From Kitasatospora sp. NBC_01266 (lineage in GTDB: Bacteria; Actinomycetota; Actinomycetes; Streptomycetales; Streptomycetaceae): a DNA stretch of 64,000 bases. The stretch lies in the NCBI RefSeq assembly GCF_036242395.1, contig NZ_CP108458.1, forward strand, positions 5,084,001-5,148,000, read 5' to 3'. The notes beneath the pieces are model-generated. The model saw nothing but the letters and a program-made list of their open reading frames with translations, was not told the origin of the DNA and made no database searches. Shown piece by piece: positions 1 to 9,987 of the stretch. Within the stretch, counting starts at the first letter, position 1; each line of letters opens with the position of its first letter. Made by a program: the position numbers and the translations under genes.

Positions 1-3000
1 TACGGCATCAACACCCTGGTGCTGCGCGCTCGCTGGGCCGGTGACCCGGGCTTCGGCGAGCTGCTCGACCAGGCCCGCGGCGCGGTGCTGGACGCCTTCG
101 ACCACCAGGAGGTGCCCTTCGCCCGGCTGGTCGACGAGCTCCAGCCCGAGCGCGACCCCTCCCGCACCCCGCTCCACCAGGTCGCGCTGACCTGGCACGA
201 GGAGCGCCACGACGCGATCTCGCTGCCCGGCGTGCGGGTCGAGGCCTTCGAGTGGCAGGACACGATCGCCAAGTACGACCTGCTGCTCCAGGTCGAGGAG
301 CGGGCCGACGGCACTCTCGGCGGCCGGCTGCAGTACGCCACCGCCCTCTTCGAGGCGGCCACCGCGACCCGGCTGACGGCCCACCTGGCCGCCCTGCTGG
401 AGCAGGCCACCGCCGATCCGGCCGCGCCGGTCTCCCGCCTGGAGATCCTCGGCGAGGCGGAGACGGCCGTGCTGACCGGCGCCCTGGACGGGCACCTGCC
501 CAGCGCGCCGGTCGAGCGCACCCTGCACCAGGTCTTCGAGGAGTGGGCCGACCGCACCCCGCAGGCCGTCGCCGTGGTCGCCGACGGTCAGCAGCTCACC
601 TTCGCCGAGGTCAACGAGCGGGCCAACCGCCTGGCGCACCACCTGCGGGCGCTCGGGGTCGGCCCCGAGGACCTGGTCGGCGTCTGCCTGGAGCGCGGCC
701 CGGAGCTGGTCCCGACGCTGCTCGGCGTGCTCAAGTCCGGTGCGGGCTACCTCCCGCTGGACCCGGCCAACCCGAGCGACCGCCTCGGCTACGTGCTGGC
801 CGACTCCGGCGCGAAGGTGGCCGTCGTGCACGCCGCGACCCGCCCGCTGCTGGCCGAGGTCTTCGCGGGCGAGCTGGTCGACGCCGAGCGGCTGACCGGG
901 CAGGCCGCGCCGGCCGGGGCCGACCCGGTCGGCAACCCCGAGCCGCTGGCCGGCCCGGACAGCACCGTCTACGTCATCTACACCTCCGGCTCGACCGGCA
1001 AGCCCAAGGGCGTCGTGCTGTCGCACGCCAACGTGCTGCGCCTGTTCGACACCACCCGCCCGCAGTTCGGCTTCGGCCCCGCGGACGTGTGGACCATGTT
1101 CCACAGCTACGCCTTCGACTTCTCGGTCTGGGAGATCTGGGGTGCCGTGCTGCACGGCGGCCGGGTGGTCATCGTGCCGAGCCTGACGGCGCGTGACCCG
1201 GAGCTCTTCCTGGACCTGCTGGTCGAGCAGGGCGTCACCGTGCTCAACCAGACGCCCTCCGCCTTCGCCCAGCTGATCCGGGTCGACGGCCGCCGCGCCG
1301 AGCCCGCCGAACTGTCGCTGCGCACCGTCGTCTTCGGCGGCGAGGCGCTGGACTTCGCCGCGCTGCGCGAGTGGGTCGCGCGGCGCGGGCTGGCGGCGCC
1401 CGAGCTGATCAACATGTACGGGATCACCGAGACCACCGTGCACACCACCTACCACCGGGTCGGCGAGCGGGACCTGGCGGCCGGCGCGGGCAACGCGATC
1501 GGCCACCCGCTCGGCGACCTCGGCGTCTACCTGCTGGACGAGTACGGCCAGTTGGCCCCGATCGGGGTGCCCGGCGAGATCCACGTCGCGGGTCCGGGCG
1601 TGGCGCGCGGCTACCTGAACCGGCCGGAGCTGACCGCCGAGCGCTTCGTGCCCGACCCGTGGGGCCCGGCCGGCTCGCGCCTCTACAGGAGCGGTGACCT
1701 GGCCCGGCGCCGCCCGGACGGCAGCCTGGAGTTCCTCGGCCGGATCGACACCCAGGTGAAGATCCGCGGCTACCGGATCGAGCTGGGCGAGATCGCCAAG
1801 GTGCTCCAGGAGCACCCGGGCGTCGCGGACGCGGTCGTGGTCGCCCGCCAGGACGCGCCCGGCGACAAGCGCCTGGTGGCCTACCTCGTCGCGGCCGGCG
1901 AGGCACTGCCGGGCAACGGCGAACTGGCCGGGCACTGCGCCGCCGTGCTGCCCGGCTACATGGTCCCGGCCGCCTTCGTCGCGCTGGAGCGGATCCCGCT
2001 CACCGTCAACGGCAAGCTCGACCAGCGCGCGCTGCCGGCGCCCGACCAGGACGCCCTGGGCAGCGGTGCGGCCTACGTCGCGCCGCGCACGCCCGTCGAG
2101 GAGCAGGTCGCCGCCGTCTGGCGCGAGGTGCTCGGGGTCGAGCGGGTCGGCGTCGAGGACGGCTTCTTCGAGCTCGGCGGCGACTCGATCCGCGCCGTCG
2201 CCCTGGTGGGCGCGCTGCGCGAGAGCGGCTTCGACCTCGCGGTGCGCGACGTCTTCGAGCACCGCACCGTCGCCCGGCTGAGCGAGCTGATCACCGGCCG
2301 CCCGGCCTCGGCGCGCGCCCACCGCACCGTCGAGCCGTTCGCGCTGATCGGTGACGAGGACCGGGCGCTGCTGCCGGCCGGCGTCACCGACGCCTATCCG
2401 CTCTCCCAGGTGCAGCTCGGCATGGTCGTCGAGATGCTGGGCGACGAGGGCCAGAACAACTACCACAACGTCAGCACCGGCCGGATCAAGGACGACCAGC
2501 CCTTCGACCACGCGGCGTTCGAGGCGGCCGTCCGCTTCGTCACCGAGCGGCACGAGATGCTGCGCACCTCGATCCACCTGGGCGGCTACTCCCGCCCGAT
2601 GCAGCTGGTGCACGCCACCGCCGAGGTCTCGGCGGGCTGCAGCGACCTGCGCGGCCTGACGTCCGAGCAGGTGATGGCCGAGCTGCGCGCCTTCACCGCC
2701 CGCGAGCGGGCCGACCTCTTCGACCTGGCCGTGCCCTCGCTGATGCGCTTCCACGCGCACGTCACCGACCGCGGCTGGTGGATCTCGGTCACCGAGTGCC
2801 ACCCGATCATGGAGGGCTGGAGCCAGCACTCCCTGCTGATGGAGATCCTGCGCGGCTACGGCCGGATCCGGGACGGGCTCGCGCCGGAGAACCCCGAGGC
2901 CCCCGAGGCCCGGTTCGCCGACTTCATCGCCGGAGAGCTGGAGTCGCTGGCCGCCGAGGAGGACCGCGCCTACTGGCAGGGCGTCGTGCGGGACCGCGCC

Positions 3001-6000
3001 CGCTTCATGCTCCCCACCGGCTGGGGCGAGGCCGACCCGGTGCGCCGGACCGTGCAGGCCGGCACCGACCTGCGCGACCTCGAACCGGCGCTGCGCGCGC
3101 TGGCGACCAAGGCGAAGGCCTCGTTCAAGAGCGTGGTCATCGCCGCGCACCTCAAGGTGCTCAGCCAGCTGACCGAGGAGCAGTCCTTCCACACCGGCCT
3201 GGTCTGCGACGCCCGCCCCGAACTGCTGGGCGCGGACCGGGTGCTGGGCATGTACCTCAACACGCTGCCGTTCGCGATGGACCGCACCGCGCGCACCTGG
3301 CGCGAGCTGGTCGCCGCCACCTTCGCCCACGAGGTCGGCCTGTGGCCGCACCGCCGCTACCCGCTGCCCGCGATCCAGCGCGAGTTCGGCGGCGGGATCC
3401 GGCTGATGGACGTCTACTTCAACTACCAGGACTTCCACCAGATCGACGGCGACCTGCTCGACCAGGAGACCGAGGCGATCGACGACAGCCCGACCGAGTT
3501 CCCGCTCACCGTCGCCTCCCGGGCCGGCCACATCATCCTGACCGCCAACCCGCGCCACCTCAGCCCCGCCAACCTGGAGCGGATGGCCGGGATGTACCGG
3601 GCCGTGCTGGAGGCGATGGCCGCCGACGCCGACGCCGACGGCGACGCCACCGCGATCCTGCTCCCGCCGGCCGAGCGCGCCCTGCTCACCGGAGGCGCGG
3701 CCGAGCGGCCGACCCCCGTCGAGGCCTGCGTCCACCAGCTCTTCGAGCAGCAGGTCGCCCGCACCCCCGAGGCCGTGGCCGTCACGGCGGGCGCCCTCTC
3801 GCTCAGCTACGCGGAGGTCAACGAGCGGGCCAATCGCCTGGCGCACCACCTGCGGGCGCTCGGGGTCGGCCCGGAGGACCTGGTCGGCATGTGCCTGGAG
3901 CGCGGCGAGCTGCTGCTGCCGACGCTGCTGGGCATCCTCAAGTCCGGTGCGGGCTACCTCCCGCTGGACCCGGCCAACCCGAGCGACCGCCTCGGCTACG
4001 CGCTGCGGGACTCCGGCGCGAAGCTGGCGATCGTCTCGGCGAGCACCGCGCCGGTGCTGGCGGACGTCTTCGCGGGTACCGTCGTCGAGCTGGACCGCGA
4101 CGCCGAGCTGATCGCCGCCCGCCCGGCGGGCAACCCGGAGCCGGTCGGTACCCCCGACAACGTGATCTACGTGATCTACACCTCGGGCTCCACCGGCAAG
4201 CCCAAGGGCTGCGTGCTCACCCACACCAACGTGGTGCGCCTGATGACCACGGCCCACCAGCACTACGCCTTCGGTGAGCGGGACGTCTTCTCGATGTTCC
4301 ACTCCTACGCCTTCGACGTCTCGGTCTTCGAGATGTGGGGCGCCCTGCTCTTCGGCGGCCGGGTGGTCGTGGTGCCGCAGGCCGTCACCCGCTCGCCGGA
4401 GGACTTCCTGGACCTGCTGGTCGCCGAGGGCGTCACCGTCCTGTCGCAGACCCCGACCGCCTTCCGCTCGATGGTCTCCGCCGCGATGGCGCACGACCCG
4501 CGGCTGGCCCGGCTGAACCTGCGGGCCGTGGTCTTCGCGGGGGAGAAGCTGGAGGTGCCGGAACTGCGGCCGTGGGTCGACCTGATGGGCCTGGACGCAC
4601 CCGAGCTGATCAACATGTACGGGATCACCGAGACGACCGTGCACTCGACCTTCTACCGCATCGAGGAGGCGGACCTTGACCCGCTCGCGGGCAATCGGGT
4701 GGGCGATCCGCTCAGCGATCTTCGCATCCATCTGCTGGACCGCACGGGCCATTTGGTGCCGATCGGGGTGCCGGGCGAGATCCACGTCGCGGGTCCGGGC
4801 GTGGCGCGCGGCTACCTGAACCGGCCGGAGCTGACCGCCGAGCGCTTCGTGCCCGACCCGTGGGGCCCGGCCGGCTCGCGCCTCTACCGGAGCGGTGACC
4901 TGGCCCGGCGCCGCCCGGACGGCGGCCTGGAGTTCCTCGGCCGGATCGACACCCAGGTGAAGATCCGCGGCTACCGGATCGAGCTGGGCGAGATCGCCGG
5001 CGTCATGCTGGAGCACCCCGGCATCCGCCAGGCCGTCGTGGTGGTCCACGACGAGCGCCTGGTCGGCTACCTGGTCCCGGCCGGCGAGCAGGCCCCGCCG
5101 GTCAAGGAACTGCGCGCGCTGCTGGCCCGCTCGCTGCCCGAGTACATGGTCCCGGCCGCCTTCGTCACGCTGGAGGCGATGCCGCTGACCGTGAACGGCA
5201 AGTTCGACAAGGCCGCGCTGCCGGCTCCCGACCGGAGCGTGCAGCGCGCGGAGTCGGCGTACCTCGCCCCGCGCACCCCCGTCGAGGCGCAGATCGCCGC
5301 GATCTGGCGCGAGGTGCTCGGAGTCGAGCGGGTCGGCGTCGAGGACGGCTTCTTCGAGCTCGACGGCGACTCGATCCGCGCCGTCACCCTGGTCGGCGCG
5401 CTGCGGCAGGCCGGCTTCGACCTCGCCGTGCGGGACGTCTTCGAGCGGCGCACCGTCGCCGGGCTGAGCGAGCTGATCACCGGCCGCCCGGCCCCCGCCG
5501 AGCCGGTCACCGCCGTCGCGCCGTTCGCCCTGCTCGGCGAGGCCGACCGGGCCCGGATCCCGGCGGGGGTGGTCGACGCCTACCCGGCCACCCAGGTGCA
5601 GCTCGGCATGCTGGTCGAGATGCTCTCCGGCGGCACGGCCTCCTACCACCAGTGCGTCTCCTACCTGATCCGCGACGAGCAGCCCTTCGAGGAGAGCGCG
5701 CTGCGCGCGGCTGTCCGCGAGCTGACCCGGCGGCACGAGACCCTGCGCACCTCCTTCGACCTGACCGGGTACGCCAGGCCGCTCCAGCTGGTGCACGCCG
5801 AACTGGCGGTGCCGGTCACCGTGCACGACCTGCGCCCGCTCGACGAGGCGGCGCGGGCCGGCGCGATGGCGGAGTTCTTCGCCGCCGAGCGGGCCGACCT
5901 GTTCGACCCGGCCGTGCCTCCGCTGCTGCGGGTGGCCGTGCATCTGGCGGAGCCCGGCGGTTGGCGCCTGGCCTTCACCCAGCCGCACGCGCTGACCCAG

Positions 6001-9000
6001 GGGTGGAGCCAGTTCGCGCTGCTCACCGAGCTGGTGGAGGTGTACCGCAGCTACCGCGCCGGTGAGCAGCCGGCCGCCTACGAGGCGCCTTCGGTGCGCT
6101 TCGCCGACTTCGTCGCAGGGGAGTTGGAGTCGCTCGACTCCGAGGAGGACAGTGGATACTGGCGCGGGATCGTCGAGCGGCACACCCCGGTCACGGTGCC
6201 TGCGGGCTGGGGGGCGGACGGCCCGGGCCGGCCGCATGTCAGCCAGGTGCCGCTCGGTGATCTGGAGCAGCCGCTGCGCGCCTTCGCGGCCCGCGCGAAG
6301 GTGTCGGTGAAGAGCGTCCTGCTCGCCGCCCACCTCAAGGTGATGAGCCAGCTGACCGAGGAGGAGTACTTCCACGCCGGGCTGGTCTGCGACTCGCGTC
6401 CCGAGGCGCCGGGCGCCGACCGGGTGCAGGGCATGTACCTCAACACCCTGCCGTTCGCGGCCGACCGCACGGCCAGGACCTGGCACGAGCTGGTCGAGCA
6501 GGTCTTCGCCCGCGAGGTGGAACTCTGGTCGCACCGCCGCTACCCGCTGCAGGCGATCCAGCGCGAGGCGGCCGGCGGTCGCCGGCAGATCGACGTGATC
6601 TTCAACTACCACGACTTCCGCGGCTTCGACAGCGAGCAGATCGACGCGACGGCCTCCATCGGGGAGGGCAGCACCGAGTTCGCGCTCAGTGTCGCCACCG
6701 GTGGCGCCGGGCTCAACCTCACCGCCGACACCCGGGTGCTGAGCCCGGCCAACGGCGCCCGGCTGGCCGGGATGTACCGGGCCGTGCTGGCCGCGATGGC
6801 CGCCGACCCGCAGGGCGACGCCCGCGCCGCCTACCTGGCCCCCGAGGACGAGCAGCGGCTGGCCGACTGGACGGCCACCGAGCGCGAGCAGAGCTGGCTG
6901 ATGGCGGAGGCCGAGTTCGAGCGGCACGCCGCCCGGACCCCGCACCACCCGGCGATCACCGCCGACGGGGTGTCGCTCAGCTACGGCGAGGTCAACGAGC
7001 GGGCCAACCGGCTCGCCCACCACCTGCGCGACCTGGGCGTGCGTCCGGACACCCTGGTCGGCATCTGCGCCGACCGCTCGCCGGCCACCGTCATCGCGGT
7101 GCTGGCCGTGCTCAAGGCGGGCGGTGCCTACCTGCCGCTCGACCCGGACTACCCGGCCGAGCGCCTCGGGTACATGGCCCAGGACGCCGAGATCGCCGTC
7201 CTGCTGACCGAGACCCACCGGATGGCGCCGCTGCTGGCCGCCGCCCCGGGCCTGGCCGCCGTGCCGGTGCTGCTCGACCGCGCCGAGGAGTGGGCGCACC
7301 GGCCCGCCACCGACCCGGTCCCGCTGGCCGAGCCCGACGACCTGGCCTACGTGATCTACACCTCGGGCTCCACCGGCCGCCCCAAGGGGGTGCTCGTGCA
7401 CCGGCGCGGCATGGCCAACCACCTGCTCGCGAAGCTCGAGGACCTGGGCATCACGGCCGCCGACTCGGTGGCGCAGAACGCCTCGATGGCCTTCGACATC
7501 TCGGTGTGGCAGATGCTCTGCACCCTGGTGGTCGGCGGCTCGGTGCGGGTGCTGGACGCCGAGACCGCGATCAACCCGCTGGCCCTGTTCCCGCGCGTCG
7601 CCGATGAGCGGGTGAGCATCCTGGAGGTGGTGCCCTCGCTGCTGCGGGCCGCGCTGGACGCCTGGGACTCGGGTGCCCTGGAGGTCGAACTCCCGGCCCT
7701 GCGGCGGATGGTGGTGACCGGTGAGGCACTCCCGCCGGACCTCTGCCACCGCTGGTTCGCCCGCTTTCCGCAGGTGCCGATGGTCAACGCCTACGGCCCG
7801 ACCGAGTGCTCGGACGACGTCACCCACGCGCTGATCAGCGCCGGCGACCCGATCGGCGAGGCGCGGGTGACCATCGGCCGGTCCGTGCGCAACACCCAAC
7901 TGCGGGTGCTGGACGCCGCGATGGCGCCGGTCCCGGTCGGCGTGGCGGGCGAGCTGTACGTCGGCGGGGTGGGCGTGGCCCGTGGCTACGGCGGCCGCCC
8001 CGAGCTGACCGCCGAGCGCTTCGTGCCGGATCCGTACGGTCCGGCCGGCACCCGGCTCTACCGCACCGGCGATGTCGTCGCCTGGAACGACGAGGGCGGC
8101 CTGGAGTTCCTCGGCCGGGTCGACCACCAGGTGAAGATCCGCGGTGTGCGGATCGAACTCGGCGAGATCGAGGCCGCGTTGACCCGGCTGCCGTACATCG
8201 CCGAAGCGGTCGCCGCCGTCCGCGAGGACCCGAACGGCCACCAGCGCCTGATCGGCTACCTGGTGCCGGTCGGCGGGCAGCCCGCGCCCGCCCGGGAGTT
8301 GCGCGAGCTGCTCGCCCAGCAGCTGCCCGACACGATGATCCCGCAGGTCTTCGTCGAGCTGGACACCATCCCGCTCACCGCCAACGGCAAGGTGGACCGC
8401 AACATCCTGCCCGACCCCGAGGTCTGGACCGAGGCCGGCCCCGCGTTCGTGGCGCCGCGCACCGGGACCGAGAAGCGGATCGCCGCGATCTGGTCCCAGG
8501 TGCTCGGGGTGGAGCGGGTCGGCACCGAGGACGGCTTCTTCCGGCTCGGCGGTGACTCCATCCTGGTCATCCAGGTGATCGCCGCCGCCCGCCAGGCCGA
8601 GCTGCCGCTGACCCTCTTCATGCTCTACCAGCACGACACCCTGGGCCAGTTGGCCGCCGCCGTCGACCTGGCGGCGGGCACCGCCCCGCGTGCCTTCGAC
8701 GCGGGCGGCCCGGTGGCCGCTCCGGCGGTGGCCGCTCAGGGCAGGGTCTCGCTCGACTCGCTGCTGGCGGTGCTGGCGGCCCATGAGGTGCCCGGCGCGA
8801 GCATCGCCGTGGTGGAGAACGGCGAGCTGGTCGCGCTGGAGACGCTCGGCACCCGGGCGGCCGGCGGCAGCGAGCCGATCACCCCCGACACGCTGTTCCA
8901 GGTCGGCTCCTGGGGCAAGCACGTCACGGCGCTCGGGGTGCTGCGGCTGGTCCAGCAGGGCGTCCTCGACCTGGACGCCGATGTCAACAGCTACCTGACC

Positions 9001-9771
9001 TCGTGGCGGCTGCCCGGCACCGTTGCCGTCACCCTCCGCCAACTGCTCAGCCACACCGCAGGACTGACGCAGACGCCGCGCCGCGGTGTGCGGCGCGGGC
9101 AGCGGCTGGCGACGCCGGTCGAGCTGCTGCGCGGCGAGGTGACGCCGGCCGCCGGTCCGGTGCGCCAGGAGCAGGCCGGCACCTTCCGGCAGTCCAACGC
9201 GCACTACACGCTGCTGGAGCAACTGCTCACCGACGTGACCGGCGAGGGGTTCGCGGAGCTGATGGACCGTCTGGTCCTCAAGCCGCTGGGCATGGCGCAC
9301 AGCAGCTTCGACCAGTCCTTCCCGCAGACCGCCGGGCTGCCCGTCGCCCTCGGGCACGACGAGCGGGGCCGGGGCATCGAGGGCGGCTGGCTGATCCACC
9401 CGGAGAAGGCCGCGGCGGGCCTGTGGAGCACGGCGGCCGACCTGGCCAAGCTGGAGATGGAGATCCGCCGCTGCTACCTGGGCCGCCCGCTCGGGCTGCT
9501 GGAGCGCGAGCTGGCCGAGCAGCTGCTGACGCCGCACAGCACCAGCTTCTTCGGCCTGGGCACCATCGTCGACAACAGCGGCCCGGACGTCGAGTTCGGC
9601 CACGGCGGCTCGCCCGGCGGCTACCAGGCGGTGTCGATGTTCACGGTGCACCGGGGCAGCGGCCTGGTCGTGCTGACCAACGGCGAGTCCAGCGCGGAGG
9701 TGGTCAAGGCCGCCTCGGCGGCCCTGCAGCCGCAGGCCGCCCCGGACGCCCGGTTCGCGGACTGGCGGTGA
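1..9771 (+). CDS. Nonribosomal peptide synthetase, 5'-truncated by window edge: C(partial)-A-T-C*-A-T-C*-A-T-serine hydrolase
   Basis: The frame is open from base 1, so the GTG at 19 is not the start and the gene begins outside the window. Codons counted from base 1 give: end of a C domain (to ~155), A1 (~165-680), T1 (~690-765, Ser at 2185), variant C (~778-1220), A2 (~1235-1745), T2 (~1755-1830), variant C (~1838-2285), A3 (~2300-2805), T3 (~2815-2890, Ser at 8557), then a beta-lactamase/PBP-like domain (~2912-3255). Pocket residues aligned by eye to GrsA are DFWNVGMVHK for A1 (threonine), DVFSVAMVHK for A2 (Thr-like ending, unassigned) and DIWEVTADDK for A3 (acidic, unassigned, perhaps an amine side chain such as Dap). 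Both inner C domains have a degenerate HHxxxDG motif. T2 reads LDGDS instead of LGGDS. The terminal domain probably releases the peptide. A strong hairpin follows the stop codon. Confidence 0.93.
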   Translation, partial: YGINTLVLRARWAGDPGFGELLDQARGAVLDAFDHQEVPFARLVDELQPERDPSRTPLHQVALTWHEERHDAISLPGVRVEAFEWQDTIAKYDLLLQVEERADGTLGGRLQYATALFEAATATRLTAHLAALLEQATADPAAPVSRLEILGEAETAVLTGALDGHLPSAPVERTLHQVFEEWADRTPQAVAVVADGQQLTFAEVNERANRLAHHLRALGVGPEDLVGVCLERGPELVPTLLGVLKSGAGYLPLDPANPSDRLGYVLADSGAKVAVVHAATRPLLAEVFAGELVDAERLTGQAAPAGADPVGNPEPLAGPDSTVYVIYTSGSTGKPKGVVLSHANVLRLFDTTRPQFGFGPADVWTMFHSYAFDFSVWEIWGAVLHGGRVVIVPSLTARDPELFLDLLVEQGVTVLNQTPSAFAQLIRVDGRRAEPAELSLRTVVFGGEALDFAALREWVARRGLAAPELINMYGITETTVHTTYHRVGERDLAAGAGNAIGHPLGDLGVYLLDEYGQLAPIGVPGEIHVAGPGVARGYLNRPELTAERFVPDPWGPAGSRLYRSGDLARRRPDGSLEFLGRIDTQVKIRGYRIELGEIAKVLQEHPGVADAVVVARQDAPGDKRLVAYLVAAGEALPGNGELAGHCAAVLPGYMVPAAFVALERIPLTVNGKLDQRALPAPDQDALGSGAAYVAPRTPVEEQVAAVWREVLGVERVGVEDGFFELGGDSIRAVALVGALRESGFDLAVRDVFEHRTVARLSELITGRPASARAHRTVEPFALIGDEDRALLPAGVTDAYPLSQVQLGMVVEMLGDEGQNNYHNVSTGRIKDDQPFDHAAFEAAVRFVTERHEMLRTSIHLGGYSRPMQLVHATAEVSAGCSDLRGLTSEQVMAELRAFTARERADLFDLAVPSLMRFHAHVTDRGWWISVTECHPIMEGWSQHSLLMEILRGYGRIRDGLAPENPEAPEARFADFIAGELESLAAEEDRAYWQGVVRDRARFMLPTGWGEADPVRRTVQAGTDLRDLEPALRALATKAKASFKSVVIAAHLKVLSQLTEEQSFHTGLVCDARPELLGADRVLGMYLNTLPFAMDRTARTWRELVAATFAHEVGLWPHRRYPLPAIQREFGGGIRLMDVYFNYQDFHQIDGDLLDQETEAIDDSPTEFPLTVASRAGHIILTANPRHLSPANLERMAGMYRAVLEAMAADADADGDATAILLPPAERALLTGGAAERPTPVEACVHQLFEQQVARTPEAVAVTAGALSLSYAEVNERANRLAHHLRALGVGPEDLVGMCLERGELLLPTLLGILKSGAGYLPLDPANPSDRLGYALRDSGAKLAIVSASTAPVLADVFAGTVVELDRDAELIAARPAGNPEPVGTPDNVIYVIYTSGSTGKPKGCVLTHTNVVRLMTTAHQHYAFGERDVFSMFHSYAFDVSVFEMWGALLFGGRVVVVPQAVTRSPEDFLDLLVAEGVTVLSQTPTAFRSMVSAAMAHDPRLARLNLRAVVFAGEKLEVPELRPWVDLMGLDAPELINMYGITETTVHSTFYRIEEADLDPLAGNRVGDPLSDLRIHLLDRTGHLVPIGVPGEIHVAGPGVARGYLNRPELTAERFVPDPWGPAGSRLYRSGDLARRRPDGGLEFLGRIDTQVKIRGYRIELGEIAGVMLEHPGIRQAVVVVHDERLVGYLVPAGEQAPPVKELRALLARSLPEYMVPAAFVTLEAMPLTVNGKFDKAALPAPDRSVQRAESAYLAPRTPVEAQIAAIWREVLGVERVGVEDGFFELDGDSIRAVTLVGALRQAGFDLAVRDVFERRTVAGLSELITGRPAPAEPVTAVAPFALLGEADRARIPAGVVDAYPATQVQLGMLVEMLSGGTASYHQCVSYLIRDEQPFEESALRAAVRELTRRHETLRTSFDLTGYARPLQLVHAELAVPVTVHDLRPLDEAARAGAMAEFFAAERADLFDPAVPPLLRVAVHLAEPGGWRLAFTQPHALTQGWSQFALLTELVEVYRSYRAGEQPAAYEAPSVRFADFVAGELESLDSEEDSGYWRGIVERHTPVTVPAGWGADGPGRPHVSQVPLGDLEQPLRAFAARAKVSVKSVLLAAHLKVMSQLTEEEYFHAGLVCDSRPEAPGADRVQGMYLNTLPFAADRTARTWHELVEQVFAREVELWSHRRYPLQAIQREAAGGRRQIDVIFNYHDFRGFDSEQIDATASIGEGSTEFALSVATGGAGLNLTADTRVLSPANGARLAGMYRAVLAAMAADPQGDARAAYLAPEDEQRLADWTATEREQSWLMAEAEFERHAARTPHHPAITADGVSLSYGEVNERANRLAHHLRDLGVRPDTLVGICADRSPATVIAVLAVLKAGGAYLPLDPDYPAERLGYMAQDAEIAVLLTETHRMAPLLAAAPGLAAVPVLLDRAEEWAHRPATDPVPLAEPDDLAYVIYTSGSTGRPKGVLVHRRGMANHLLAKLEDLGITAADSVAQNASMAFDISVWQMLCTLVVGGSVRVLDAETAINPLALFPRVADERVSILEVVPSLLRAALDAWDSGALEVELPALRRMVVTGEALPPDLCHRWFARFPQVPMVNAYGPTECSDDVTHALISAGDPIGEARVTIGRSVRNTQLRVLDAAMAPVPVGVAGELYVGGVGVARGYGGRPELTAERFVPDPYGPAGTRLYRTGDVVAWNDEGGLEFLGRVDHQVKIRGVRIELGEIEAALTRLPYIAEAVAAVREDPNGHQRLIGYLVPVGGQPAPARELRELLAQQLPDTMIPQVFVELDTIPLTANGKVDRNILPDPEVWTEAGPAFVAPRTGTEKRIAAIWSQVLGVERVGTEDGFFRLGGDSILVIQVIAAARQAELPLTLFMLYQHDTLGQLAAAVDLAAGTAPRAFDAGGPVAAPAVAAQGRVSLDSLLAVLAAHEVPGASIAVVENGELVALETLGTRAAGGSEPITPDTLFQVGSWGKHVTALGVLRLVQQGVLDLDADVNSYLTSWRLPGTVAVTLRQLLSHTAGLTQTPRRGVRRGQRLATPVELLRGEVTPAAGPVRQEQAGTFRQSNAHYTLLEQLLTDVTGEGFAELMDRLVLKPLGMAHSSFDQSFPQTAGLPVALGHDERGRGIEGGWLIHPEKAAAGLWSTAADLAKLEMEIRRCYLGRPLGLLERELAEQLLTPHSTSFFGLGTIVDNSGPDVEFGHGGSPGGYQAVSMFTVHRGSGLVVLTNGESSAEVVKAASAALQPQAAPDARFADWR

Positions 9772-9804
9772 GCGACCTGACGCCCCGTTGAGCCGCCCCT
9801 GATC

Positions 9805-9845
9805 AGGCCCTGCCCGCACCGTTCCCCCCGGTGCGGGCAGGGCCT
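9805..9845 (+). terminator. Rho-independent-type hairpin after the first NRPS gene
   Basis: A perfect 16-bp inverted repeat (9805-9820 and 9830-9845) encloses a 9-base loop 33 bases after the synthetase stop codon. No T-tract follows, as is common in actinomycetes. It suggests the thioesterase-MbtH-NRPS block downstream has its own promoter in 9846-9987. Confidence 0.75.
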
Positions 9846-9987
9846 TCGGCGTGCTCGCCGAGGGCCGGTGCATGGCCGACGACCGGCGGAAATATAGACG
9901 CCTCCCGGAGATTGGTCGGAGCCGGACAGCTGTCTGCCCGGCGTCGGGCGCCGGCGGGTGCTCGCCGACTCGGTGGAAAGGCCTGAG

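Noticed and set aside
19..21. GTG as start of the first NRPS
   Set aside because: The frame is open to base 1 and upstream codons continue the C-domain sequence, so the gene begins outside the window.
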